Assembly (NCBI GenBank): GCA_900291925.1
Contig: UWYS01000005.1
Coordinates: 620,001 to 684,000 of the forward strand
Origin: Thecaphora thlaspeos
Taxonomy: Eukaryota; Basidiomycota; Ustilaginomycetes; Urocystidales; Glomosporiaceae
Direction: 5' to 3'
Length of the DNA: 64,000 bases
A program made the translations under genes and the position numbers. Within the stretch, counting starts at the first letter, position 1; each line of letters opens with the position of its first letter. This document shows, piece after piece, positions 32,778-42,784 of this stretch. The notes beneath the pieces were generated by a model, which was not told where the DNA came from, did no database searches, and was given only the letters and a program-made list of their open reading frames with translations.

Positions 32778-34483
32778 ATGAGACAGGCCAACGGCTACGC
32801 ACACAGCAGCGGTCGCCGAAGAACGGCCGAAGAGGCAGAGGCCGAGTCCAGCGCTCGCGCCTCGAAGCGACAGGTTAGGGCGACCGACGCCACGCAGGAC
32901 CGCGAGACAAACGGCCACAACGGCGGCGAGGCGGAGGATGACGTCGACGACGACGACGACGAAGAGCTCGATCTATCGCTCATCCCATCTGAGGGCATCC
33001 CAGAGACGGACAAGGCGAAAAAAGCGGCGGAGGCTCTCGGCGACGACGGCGTCGTCCAGAAGGCCCAGGACCTGGTGCGGTACGCTCTGGCCTGCGAGTA
33101 CAGCAAGATGCCAATCAAGAAGGATGCCATTTCCAAGAGGAGTGAGTCGAGACGCTACAAACACGCCGGAAAGGCTTCTCGGCCCAGCTTCATGGGTCGC
33201 AACGCTGACTTCCACTGGCCTGCACTCACTCTACTGTTTGCGACCGCAGTCCTCAACGGCCGCCAGGGGGCTGCAGCCTTCCCGATCATCTTCAACAGGG
33301 CGCAGAAGATCCTCAGGACAACCTTCGGCTACGCCTTGTTCGAGCTGAGACCCCTCGGTGTAGAGAACCAGCAGCTGCAGAAGCAGAACGAGACTATAAC
33401 CCAGACGCAGGGTGCCGAGAGCTCGAGCAGGAGCAGGGGCGGCGACAGGGGCAAGCAGCCGCAGAAGGATGACGCCAGCAAGGGTGAGTAACATGTACCT
33501 CTGCGTCAAGCTCCTACTGTCTACTTCCAACCGACGCCTTTCTTTTTCCTTTCGCCCCGCGAACAACGCTCCGCAGCGACCACATCGACCAAGTCGTGGA
33601 TCTTGAGGTCTGCCCTGCCGATACAGCTCATCAACAGGTTGGCCGTCGGCAACGATGAGCTGGTCGAGGCGCTCAACGAGGGCGAGGACATGACGGCAGT
33701 CGGGGCGGATGAAGCGGGAACGGTGCTGGATTGGAAGAAGGCCAACCTCCAGCTCGGCAGCATTGGCCTGCTATACGTAATCCTCAGCCTCATCTTGCTC
33801 AACGGCAGATCCATCGGCCAAGGTGAGCAGCTGCGATGCGTCCATCACCAACCGAGGCTGAGAATTTGCGGATAGAGCGCTCGAGCTGACACACGATACG
33901 ATGCAAACGCTTTTCTCCTCTCTGTACTTCTGCAGCCCAACTGCTCTCCTACCTGCGCAGGCTGCGCCTGCATCCCGAGGCTAGTCTGCCGAGCGGGGTC
34001 CAGATCGACGGCGCTGGACACAGCCACGGCGGCGAGGTGGCGACCCAAGGTGCGACGCAGCGATCCCTTCACGCACGCGGAAGGCGAGGAGACGGCGGTG
34101 GCGAGGCTTCACTCGACGAGTTCCTCTACCTGCTGCGCAAGCAGCATTACCTCGAGCGGGTCCGTACCGACGTGGTGCCAACGGCCGGAACGACGCAGGC
34201 GACACAGCGTCACGCCGGCGGATCGCGTATGCGCGACGACGAGGAAGGCGCGTCGTACGAGTGGCGCTGGGGGAGCAGGGCCGAGGCCGAGGTCAGCGAG
34301 CAGAGCATCGCAAAGATGGTCGAGAAGATCTTCCACGAAGATGAAGCGGCTGCCGCGGCGACTGCTGGCGACGAGGGAGAGAATGCGGACGATGATCTGG
34401 TGACGAGGAGGCTGGCGCAGCGTAAGGAGTCGCTGCTCCGCGATATCGAGACGGCAGCGGGGTCGCAGCTCATCGCTCTCTGA
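32778..34483 (+). CDS. NSE3: Nse3, MAGE-domain subunit of the SMC5/6 complex
   Basis: Four exons, 32778-33141, 33250-33483, 33577-33822 and 33936-34483, have matching phases and encode 463 residues. After an acidic disordered N-terminus, the MAGE homology domain begins near residue 95 (VQKAQDLVRYALACEYSKMP, IKKDAISKR). It continues with FPIIFNRAQKILRTTFGYAL, the helical segment GSIGLLYVILSLILLNGRSI, and the winged-helix end with HYLERVR and ASYEWRWGSRAEAEVSEQSI. Nse3 pairs with Nse1 (RING) and Nse4 (kleisin) at the head of SMC5/6, binds DNA, and supports replication-fork repair and recombination. An Arg/Gln-rich insert of about 40 residues sits inside the domain around the second junction. 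The citrate synthase leader starts within 500 bp downstream. Confidence 0.9.
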
Positions 34484-34964
34484 CGTGGTACACTGCAAGT
34501 TGGCGTCGGCTGTCTTGCTTGACGCCGTGAGCCGGAAGAGAGTAGTCGTAAGACACTACTCTCTCTGTACACCTTTCCCGCTTATCAGCTACAGTCATTC
34601 GCAATCATTCCAGCTTCCGTACACGTCGACGTCGACGCCGACGCTGAGGCACACGTACTCGTTCGACCGTTGCTGCCACATCCCCGCCTCTCTGTCGTCG
34701 ATGATGGTGGCAGGGACGAGGGGCGGATTTGTTGGGGGAGGGACGGAAGACAGCGGATCTGGTTGGCTGGCGGGCAGCGTTGGCCGTGCTGGGCTGGGTG
34801 GGCCGAGGAGGCGCACCACCGGCCCTGTTCCCCTGCCCGGCGGAAAGACGTGCCTACCCACAGCCCCGGCTCGCCTCTTGCCCTTCCTCTTGCAGACCAT
34901 CCCTCCTCGCTGTTCCTCGCTCCTCCGTCCTCGCCATCGTTCCCACGCCACCTCGACCGTCAAC
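34484..34964. other. Leader region of the citrate synthase gene, open in frame
   Basis: These 481 bp lie between the NSE3 stop and the citrate synthase ATG. The citrate synthase frame is open through the whole stretch, and in-frame ATG codons occur at 34701 and 34704. Whether this is untranslated or encodes an N-terminal extension is discussed under the findings. Confidence 0.5.
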
Positions 34965-36485
34965 ATGGGCGCATCCTCTAAAGAAGCCGCCAACAAGCAG
35001 TCGCTCACCGTCACCGACAACCGCACCGGAAGGACCTACGAGATCCCCATCTCGCACAACTCGGTCGCCGCAACCGCCTTCAAGAAGATCACTGCCTCGC
35101 CCAGGACCACATTCGGCCTGGATGACCGCGCAGAAGATGAGACCGAACAAGGCCTCCGCGTCTACGACCCGGCATACATGAATACCGCCGTCGTGCAGAG
35201 CAAAATCACCTACATCAACGGACAGGATGGCATCCTCCGCTACCGTGGCTACCCCATCCAGCAGCTCGTCGACAAGTCAAACTTCCTCGAAACTGCCTAC
35301 CTCCTCATCTACGGCGAGCTTCCTACAAAGGAGCGATACACCAACTGGCACAACGAGATCATGCACCACACCTTCATCCACTTGGACGTCGAGAACTCCT
35401 TCTCCTCGTTCCGCTACGACTCGCACCCCATGAGCATGCTCACCTCGGCCTTCGCCACACTCGGCGCTTTTGCCCCAGAGGCAAACCCCTCACTCGCCGG
35501 CTCGAAGCTCTACACCAACGCCGCCACTGACCCGGGTGCGCTCAGGGTGCTCGACAAGCAGATCCTCCGCATCATCGGCAAGGCACCCACCCTCGCCGCC
35601 GCCGCCTACCGCATGAGGCAGGGCCGACCCTTCAACCGCCCCGCGCAGGGGCTCTCGTACACTGGAAACTTCCTCTACCTCCTTGACCATCTCTCCGGCA
35701 GCGAGTACCGCCCGCACCTCGTCTTTGAAAAGGCGCTCGACGCCCTCTTCATCATCCACGCCGACCACGAGATGAACTGCTCGACGGCCACCGTGATGCA
35801 GACCGGAAGCGCCCTCGTCGACCCCTACAGCGCCGTAGCGGCCGGTTGCGCCGCCCTCTACGGCCCGTCGCACGGCGGTGCCTCGGAAGGCGCGATCCGC
35901 ATGCTCATGGAGATCGGCTCGCCGGAAAACGTCCCCGCCTTCATGGAAAAGGTCGAGAAGCGCGAGCGTGTCCTGGTGGGCTTCGGCCACCGCGTCTACC
36001 GCAACGTTGACCCGCGCTCGACGGCGATCCGCAAGCTGGCCGACGAGGTGTTCAAGGTGACGGGGACCAACAAGCTGCTCGACACGGCGCTGACGCTGGC
36101 CGAGCATGCACGCAAGTCCGAGTTTATGACGAGCCGCAACCTCTACCCCAACGTCGACTTCTACAGCGGCCTGATCTACTCGGTCATGGGCTTCTCGCTC
36201 GACTTCTACCCGGTCCTCTTCGCCGTCCCGCGCTGCGTCGGATGGCTCGCCCACTGGAGGCAGATGATGCTCCAGGGCTCCGGCGTAAAGATCTGGAGGC
36301 CGCGTCAGCTCTACATTGGCGAGGGCGAGAGGGAGTACGTCGACGTGGCGCAGAGGAAAGAGAACTGGGAAAAGACAGTCTACGACGCACCGGTGCAGGT
36401 CAGCCATGGCGGGGACAGCAAGAGGAATCTGCTTGCGACGTACAGGGACGAGAACGGAAAGGTACACGCGAGGAGCAGGCTCTGA
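34965..36485 (+). CDS. Citrate synthase with C-terminal peroxisomal signal (SRL)
   Basis: One exon encodes 506 residues from ATG 34965 (MGASSKEAANKQSLTVTDN). The enzyme condenses acetyl-CoA and oxaloacetate to citrate. Catalytic positions are visible: His303 in GPSHGGASEGA, His342 in VGFGHRVYRNVDPRS, and Asp398 in PNVDFYSG. The domain is full length, with the signature IHADHEMNCSTATVMQTGSA upstream of His303. The protein ends RSRL, which fits the PTS1 consensus, so peroxisomal import for the glyoxylate cycle or acetyl-CoA export is likely. The frame extends upstream without a stop and two ATGs lie at 34701/34704, so a longer form is possible. The ATG at 34965 has a good context (TCAACATGGG) and matches the usual start of this enzyme type. 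Confidence 0.93.
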   Translation: MGASSKEAANKQSLTVTDNRTGRTYEIPISHNSVAATAFKKITASPRTTFGLDDRAEDETEQGLRVYDPAYMNTAVVQSKITYINGQDGILRYRGYPIQQLVDKSNFLETAYLLIYGELPTKERYTNWHNEIMHHTFIHLDVENSFSSFRYDSHPMSMLTSAFATLGAFAPEANPSLAGSKLYTNAATDPGALRVLDKQILRIIGKAPTLAAAAYRMRQGRPFNRPAQGLSYTGNFLYLLDHLSGSEYRPHLVFEKALDALFIIHADHEMNCSTATVMQTGSALVDPYSAVAAGCAALYGPSHGGASEGAIRMLMEIGSPENVPAFMEKVEKRERVLVGFGHRVYRNVDPRSTAIRKLADEVFKVTGTNKLLDTALTLAEHARKSEFMTSRNLYPNVDFYSGLIYSVMGFSLDFYPVLFAVPRCVGWLAHWRQMMLQGSGVKIWRPRQLYIGEGEREYVDVAQRKENWEKTVYDAPVQVSHGGDSKRNLLATYRDENGKVHARSRL

Positions 36486-37082
36486 GGGGGCGGCTGTGGT
36501 GCCGGCGGAAAGAAGGTGGCGACGCGATATGAGCCCATCACGGCGGGTTGGGACGACACGGCCTCTCTGTTCTTATGCGGGTTTCTCTTGCAATTCGTCG
36601 GTCTTAGGTTTCGTTCCGATATCGGATTCAACTGTGCGGTGTACATGTCCCTCTTGAGTGCCGCGTCTGGCCTGCTACTGGCATTTCACCATGACTCAGC
36701 GCAGATTGAGGAGTGCAAGGAGTCGAGTCGTCATGACGACCCTGTCACCTCCCGACCCTCGCCTTGAAGGATGCTATCACTCTGCCTTGAGGACGAAAGA
36801 GTCGACGCGATCGACCACAGGACACAGAACCATCACACAGGCACATCTGTTCTGTATGGGGCTGGTTATGGTGTATTCTCGTGCCATGCCACCACCGTCC
36901 CGTAGTTATTCTGACCGTATCGTTGCCGTGACTATAAAGTCGCTCTGATTCGTCGTGACGTTGGGGAAAAGTACAGGCTACATGTATGCGCAGGGCTGAG
37001 TGGATCTTGACTGTGTCGTATCGAATCTGTATCAATGCGGGAAAGAGGGATAGCGAGAAGGGGGGGAAGGTTTTTTGGACGA
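36486..37082. other. Convergent 3' region between citrate synthase and the MFS transporter
   Basis: About 600 bp of lower-GC noncoding sequence separates the ends of two converging genes. No other feature was recognised. Confidence 0.55.
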
Positions 37083-38738
37083 CTAGCTCGCTGAGAAGAT
37101 GACCTCTCCTGCGCCCTTGTCTGCTTCCTTTGAAGCGGTCTCGATGTCGTCCATCTCGTCGTCACGGCCGGGACGGAAAGCGACCTCATGTGTATTCCGT
37201 GCAGCGTGGGACGCGTCAATGTGCCATCCATCCCTCGCAAAGCACTCGTCCATCTGCTCTAGCGTCTTGTTGGCCGTCTCGGGTAGGAAGATGGCTATAA
37301 CCGGTAGCCAGCATGCGTTGAGAATGGCAAAGATGATGTATGTCCTCCACTCTATCGTCTCGAGCGCACTGGGTGTGAATTTGGCGACGGCAAAGTTGCA
37401 GATCCAGTTGGAGGCGGTCGATAGGGCGGAACCTTTGGTGCGGATGAGGAGGGGTAGGATCTCGGAAGGTGTGAGCCATACGGTCGCCTGGAAGCCGATG
37501 GAGAAGAAAAGCTCAAAAATAAATAACATCGCCGAGGCGACGCGACCGTAGACGGGCGAGGCGCGCGGCTGCTGCGTCTTGTAGACGAGACCTGCCTGGA
37601 CGGCCATGACGAGCGACATGCCCGTGATGCAGGGGAGGAGGAGCATCTTGCGTCCCACCCGATCCAGCAGCAGAATGGCCACCACCGAGCCGACGATGAG
37701 CGTCATGTTGAGTCCGCCCGCCATCAGGGCTGAGTCGTGCGCACTGAGACCAATGCTCGTTCGGAAGAGAGTTTCCGCGTAGTAAATGAGGGCATTGATT
37801 CCCGACAGTTGCTGGGCCATTTGGATGAAGCAGGCGAGCAGGAGGCGACGGCGTGATCGAATAGCATCGTCCCGCCAGCCGCCGGTGGATGAGGGCTTGA
37901 TGAGCGAGAGCCAGCTGGTGGACTGGGCGAAGCGTTCGTGCTCGATGGCCTGCTTGATGCCGGCAAGCGACTGCTGCACCTGCGGATGGTCAAAGTGCTG
38001 GTTGTGCAGACGTTCCAGGACGGCGACGGCCTCTGCCTCGCGACCCTTTGAGGCGAGCCAGCGCGGCGAGTCCGGAATGACGAGCGTCGCCAGCACCAGC
38101 ACGCCGATAAAGACGCACTGCAGCGCGACGGGCGCGCGCCAGGTCAACGAACCGCGGAGACCCGAGTTGTTGAAGGCGTAGTCGACCCAGTACGAGATGC
38201 AGATGCCAAAGTTGAGCGTGCACAGCGAGATGCCCACCAGCTTGCCGCGTGACGTCGCGGGCGACGTCTCGGCCTGCAGCATGGGTACTGTCGAGTTGAT
38301 GGCGCCCATGCCCAACCCAGAGACGATGCGACCCAGGATCATGACGCCCACCGAGCTCGAGGCCGCCTGGATGATGGCCCCGGCGATCATGAGGAGCGAG
38401 TTGAGGAGGATGGTGCGTCGTCGACCGAGGACGTCGCCGACGGAAAACGTCGCTATAGCGCCGACGAAGCAGCCGATCTCGTAGAGCGAGACCATGTTGC
38501 CGATCGTGTTGGCGTCTGGGTGGTTGAAGGTGCTCTTGAACGAGTCCGTCTCAATCAGACCGCCCATGACGCCGTTGTCGTAGCCGACCAGCGCAAAGCC
38601 AGAGGCACAGCACATGGTGATGACGGCGAGCAGCCATGGGCCATGCAGGCCGATGTCGATGCCAAAGTGGTCGTTGGAGATGCGACGCGGCGTCCAGTGG
38701 GCAGAGGGTCGGGTCATTTTGGGCGAGGGGCAGCGCAA
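37083..38738 (-). CDS. MFS sugar-type transporter
   Basis: A single exon encodes 551 residues if started at 38738. An in-frame Met eight codons in (38717, MTRPSAHWTPRR) is an equally plausible start. The protein has the twelve-helix layout of the sugar porter family. Signatures are VGYDNGVMGGLIETDSF in the first loop, GDVLGRRRTI between helices 2 and 3, RIVSGLGMGAINSTVP, PDSPRWLASKGREAEA before the central loop, QQLSGINALIYYAETLF in helix 7, DRVGRKMLLLP, and PETANKTLEQMDE after helix 12. It should sit in the plasma membrane and import a hexose, pentose or related solute by proton symport. The substrate cannot be told. The Asp/Glu-rich C-terminal tail is cytosolic. Confidence 0.92.
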   Translation of the reverse strand: MRCPSPKMTRPSAHWTPRRISNDHFGIDIGLHGPWLLAVITMCCASGFALVGYDNGVMGGLIETDSFKSTFNHPDANTIGNMVSLYEIGCFVGAIATFSVGDVLGRRRTILLNSLLMIAGAIIQAASSSVGVMILGRIVSGLGMGAINSTVPMLQAETSPATSRGKLVGISLCTLNFGICISYWVDYAFNNSGLRGSLTWRAPVALQCVFIGVLVLATLVIPDSPRWLASKGREAEAVAVLERLHNQHFDHPQVQQSLAGIKQAIEHERFAQSTSWLSLIKPSSTGGWRDDAIRSRRRLLLACFIQMAQQLSGINALIYYAETLFRTSIGLSAHDSALMAGGLNMTLIVGSVVAILLLDRVGRKMLLLPCITGMSLVMAVQAGLVYKTQQPRASPVYGRVASAMLFIFELFFSIGFQATVWLTPSEILPLLIRTKGSALSTASNWICNFAVAKFTPSALETIEWRTYIIFAILNACWLPVIAIFLPETANKTLEQMDECFARDGWHIDASHAARNTHEVAFRPGRDDEMDDIETASKEADKGAGEVIFSAS

Positions 38739-39968
38739 CCTGCTGGCGGCTTGAAAGTCGTGAATGAGATTGAGGGAGGGCTGACAGCGGCGGTGGAAGG
38801 GAGGATTGCGGCTGGCCGTTGGCGTCGGTTCTGGGCGGGGCAGTGAGGACTAGAGGCACAGTGGAAGGACAGTGACGAAGGATGTGGCATGTCGGCTCCC
38901 CCGGTACTCTTATAGCTTTTGACAGATCGAGGTAGGCAGTGCTGCTGGGACGGTGTTAGGAGCTTCTGCAGCGTGGTAAGGTGGGGTAGATTGCGGGGCG
39001 GGCTGCGGGGAAGGTTGCAAGGGTGTTGCTGCGGCAACGTCCCGCAACGCCCTGTGCTGCCGCCTTCCACGCTGCAAAATTTCCCCCACCAGCCAACCAA
39101 GATCACCTAACGCACATCACCCCACAAACAAAGGCTCAACCTTCCTTGGCCCCAGAACGAGCGTTGTGACACGACGCACAGGCTCGAGGTGGGCCGGCGA
39201 GGGATCTTGCGATCTTGCCTACACCCGGTGTGCGACCCTTTTGAACGGTGGATTCGTCACCGGTTTTGTGGCCAGCACCGGAGCTGAAGGCCAGGCAGAA
39301 ACGTGGGGGAGGAATGGATCGACCCCATGCCATTGGCCATAACCGGGATGTACAGAGAAACGGTCCGGTCGGCTGTAGCGAACCGGGTTCTGGTGTAAAG
39401 CCCCCCGCTGACTGTATCGACAGACACATACAGCTCATACGGCATCAGTAGCAGACCTGTCCTCGCATGGTTCCAGGTCCTTTTCTGCGATTCGATACCG
39501 ATGCCACGAACACAAACAGGCCTTCCAGTCGTCCGCTGGGAACCGAGTGCCATTCCATTTGGCGCAGAGTCGGAGCTGAGTCTTCAAACCTCGTCTCCAA
39601 GTGGGGGAAAGACGGGGGCCGCGGACCGGTCTCTCCGTATGCTGCCTTTGTCTGCGACACCTGGTCCAAGGTGGATGATGGTCAGCGCTTCGCCATGATC
39701 AATGGGAAATGCCGCCCACCTTTCTCAGAGGGGTAGCTGGCTTGTACGATATGCTTGCGTATGCCTTCGGTTCGGCTGGAGGTGGGTTCGTAGCCCTCGT
39801 TCCCTTCCTCCCGGTGCGATTAGTGATTGCCTTGCAGCTCCAACGTTGCATCACAGTGCGGTGACTCGGTCAGAGAGTAGCCACCAACGACAACTTTATT
39901 GTTTCACCGGAAGGCATTGTCATCCTGCCGGCCTGTCCTCGTCGAGCAGGAATTCACGCCGAGGAAGA
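38739..39968. other. 1.2-kb intergenic region between the transporter and SMP-30 genes
   Basis: This includes the promoter of the minus-strand transporter and the 3' flank of the SMP-30 gene. Weak short frames on both strands lack domains. No tRNA-like structure was identified. Confidence 0.5.
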
Positions 39969-41278
39969 TCAATCGGAACCGTTGACCGCAACAATAGCCT
40001 CCCACAGCTCGTCCTCTGCAAAAAGCAGCAGCCTGTACGACGGCGACGAATTGCCGCAGCCGCTGTGGCCGTCCGGCTCGACCTCTCCAGCCCAACAAAA
40101 GTTAGCCACGCCCTTACCACCAGGCAGCACGAACTTGCCAATGAGCTGTCCGTTGGGTGCGTAGACGTGGACACCATCGCCGTGACCCGCCCAGACATTG
40201 CCCTGGGCATCCGGGTGGATACCGTCCGGGATGCCGCTCGTCGACTGGGCAAACACCCGTCGCGAGCCTACGTCGACGCACGGCAACTCGTCGTCAGGTC
40301 GAGAGGCCGAGACGTCGTAGCTGTAGATGCACGCCTGGCCGTTGGTGTCGACGTAAAAGTCACCCATTGACCCATCTCGACGGAAACGGAAGCGAGACGT
40401 GTCGGTCGTCAGCAGCTGGCCGGAGCCGTCCTTGGCCGGAGAAGGCAGGAAGGTCACGCCGTTGGCTGAAGCAGTCGGGGCATGGCCGAGGGAAGAAGAG
40501 CGCGAGATCATTGTTCAGCGTCTCACGTCGTCGCGGCGCTGAGGAACCATGAAGACCAGTAAGCCAGCGGGCACTTACGCTTCTCGTAGCGGGCGTCGAG
40601 CAGGGCCACTTCGCCCGTTTTCGGCTGCCAAACGTAGAGGGCGTTGGGCGCATATCCGTCCCAGACGTGCTTGAAGTCTTGCTCTACGCCATAGTCTGGG
40701 TCTGTGAAGAAGAATGCGCCCGTGTGTGGGTGTGCGACGACGTCGTTAAGGCTGGAGAAGGGCCTACCCTGGTATCCTTCGAGCACCGGATGTGTGGTGC
40801 CGTCGATGATATTGTGGACGACGAGACGTGAGGGGACGGAAGGTGTGTCGTTGCCCTGCTCGCACCAGAGGACGTGCGACTCGTCCCACTTTGTGGCCCC
40901 GTTGGGGAGGACAAGGTGGTCTGGCAGGCTGTTTGCCACATCGAGAGCCTCCCAGAGGGCCTTCTGCTGTTCTTTGTCGAGTGGTGGGAGGATGCCATCA
41001 GGAGGAGCCGCACCGTCGTTGTGCGATGCGATGTGGACGGGGATTTTGTCGACGGGTACAGTCGCGACGGCGCCTCGCTGACCGAGCTTGACGCAGGGCA
41101 TTCGGTTCGACGAGAGTGCGACGGTGCGGCTTGAAGGGAGGTAGATACCCGCTTCATGGAAGAGCGGACGTCCGTCTGGCTCGACGAGCAGCTTGCGGAG
41201 GGTGGCGTTGGGGCCGATGAGCCGGCGGAAGCGCGGGTCGAGGACAACGATGCCTTGCTCCTGCTGCGTGTCTGACAT
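39969..41278 (-). CDS. SMP-30/gluconolactonase-like lactonohydrolase
   Basis: Two exons, 41278-40579 and 40465-39969, with a GTAAGT...CAG intron of 113 nt, encode 398 residues. The join gives LLDARYEKPNGVTFLP, which restores the conserved PNG segment of the family. Other family features are LPNGATKWDESHVLW, NDVVAHPHTGAFFFTDPDYG (the metal-binding loop after a conserved Asn), GSMGDFYVDTNGQACIY, and GIPDGIHPDAQGNVWAGHGD with VHVYAPNGQLIGKF near the end. The fold is a six-bladed beta-propeller with a divalent metal, and members hydrolyse sugar or aryl lactones. There is no signal peptide, so it is likely cytosolic. The substrate is unknown. Confidence 0.9.
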
Positions 41279-41578
41279 GGTAGCGATGGCTGGGAGTTGG
41301 TGAATGATGGTAGGATAGAGGTAGGGAGAAAGGCCAAGGTGCAAGGAAGGCAAGAAGTGGGCGCTCGGACCGCGACGCCACATCAAAGGCGTCCTCCCTG
41401 GTCGGCGCCCACCGCATCGATACACGGTCCCCGCGCAGCTTGCCCTTCGATGTCTGCGGCACAAGCGTTCGTCGTTAAGCATTCACTCATCCCTTAAACG
41501 CAAACGACAACACCAAGCTGTCATAAGGTCATAGCAACCCTTGTCCAGCCTCTCGTCGTTCAAGCACAAGCGCGCTCT

Positions 41579-42440
41579 CTAGTCGACCAATTCATCCTGC
41601 TCTTCCTCCTGCTCCTCCTTCTCTGGCTGCTCCTCCCCCTTAATCTTCTTCCTCTTCGATCCCGCACCCGACGATTCTCCGCCATGGGCATCGGACGCAG
41701 CGCCCAAGTGTTTGAGAACCCGCAGCTTTAGCTGTTTTATCTTCATCGCTACCTGACGTTCCTCTCACACGAGCCCGTTGCTGAAGCGTGTAAGCAGAGG
41801 ACAGACAAAAGGGAGAAGGGGAGGACAACTTACCCTGCCTGTGTCGCGCTTCTCCAGGCCGGGGGTTGTGCTTATCTCCTACGACACTCGAGAAGGGTGG
41901 GTCGACAGTCTTGAAACTGGTCAACATCAGTCACTGAGCGTAAGATGAGAAGTGCGGACCTAGAAAAGGGCGGACTCACGGAAGCGGCGCGCATAGCACG
42001 ATCAAGATGGTTGAGACGAGAATGCTTTGTTCCTCTATGCGGTCGACAGATGGTCAAGCAGTACCGTTTTCCCAAAAAGTCAGTCCGACGATGTTGAAGG
42101 CCTCCTCACCAGAGTCACGACCATATGCGAGAGAGGTAATGGAGAGTGAGGAGCGTACCAGAAGTCCATAGCACTCGCTCAGCTCGTTGTCTGACAGTTC
42201 CTTTCTTCGTTGTCCTCGCCTTGACATCCTCCTGAGCCGTATCCGAATCGGTCTTCACGTCAGTTTGGACGGTGAGCGAAGCTTCTCTGTCTTGACCATT
42301 TCGTGCGCCGCGTCCACGTCCACGTCCACGTCCACGACCGCGGACGCGAGGTTTACTGGAACGTGCCGCCGGCGATGTCCGGCGACGTGTCGAGATGGAG
42401 AGAGAGGGATGCAGTGAGGAATCGAGTGGAGAAGCGGGCA
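41579..42440 (-). CDS. Possible small intron-rich gene, exon structure unresolved
   Basis: The clearest piece is a final exon ending at a TAG at 41581-41579. It reads MKIKQLKLRVLKHLGAASDA and then a Lys/Glu-rich tail (SKRKKIKGEEQPEKEEQEEE, then QDELVD), preceded by a CAG acceptor near 41755. Upstream pieces in this orientation include EISTTPGLEKRDTGR, GTKHSRLNHLDRAMRAAS followed by GTGAGT, a block around KELSDNELSECYGLL, and a Gly/Arg repeat (RGRGRGRGRGAR). Several joins are possible and I could not settle one. The lysine/acid tail argues for real coding sequence, probably of a nuclear protein. No family was recognised. The span given is approximate at its upstream end. Confidence 0.35.
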
Positions 42441-42784
42441 CAAGGGGAAAAGAAGGAACTTACCATGATAACCATTGAAAGGGGTACGTTGTGCGAAGCG
42501 ATGAAGGGTGGCCAGTGAGGGATTGGAGAAGGGAATGGTGGGAAGTGCAGAAGAGAAGCCAAGGCCAGAAGCTCGGTGGGAATGTGTGCACTCCCTTCCG
42601 CAGCCTGCCCTCCTCGATCAATGACGGACGGATGGGTCGAAGAACACACGGCCCCTTCTGCCGCAGCTCGGGGCGGAAGGTCAAGCTCAAGGCACGGAGG
42701 GAAGATGGGGAAGCAAGGGGAGCGACGTTAAATGTACCCGCAGCATCTTTCTTCATCGACCAGAGCCCTTCCCGCACTTTCCGC

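Noticed and set aside
35490..36467. Minus-strand open frame of 325 codons opposite citrate synthase
   Set aside because: Antisense shadow of a strongly conserved enzyme; no motif.
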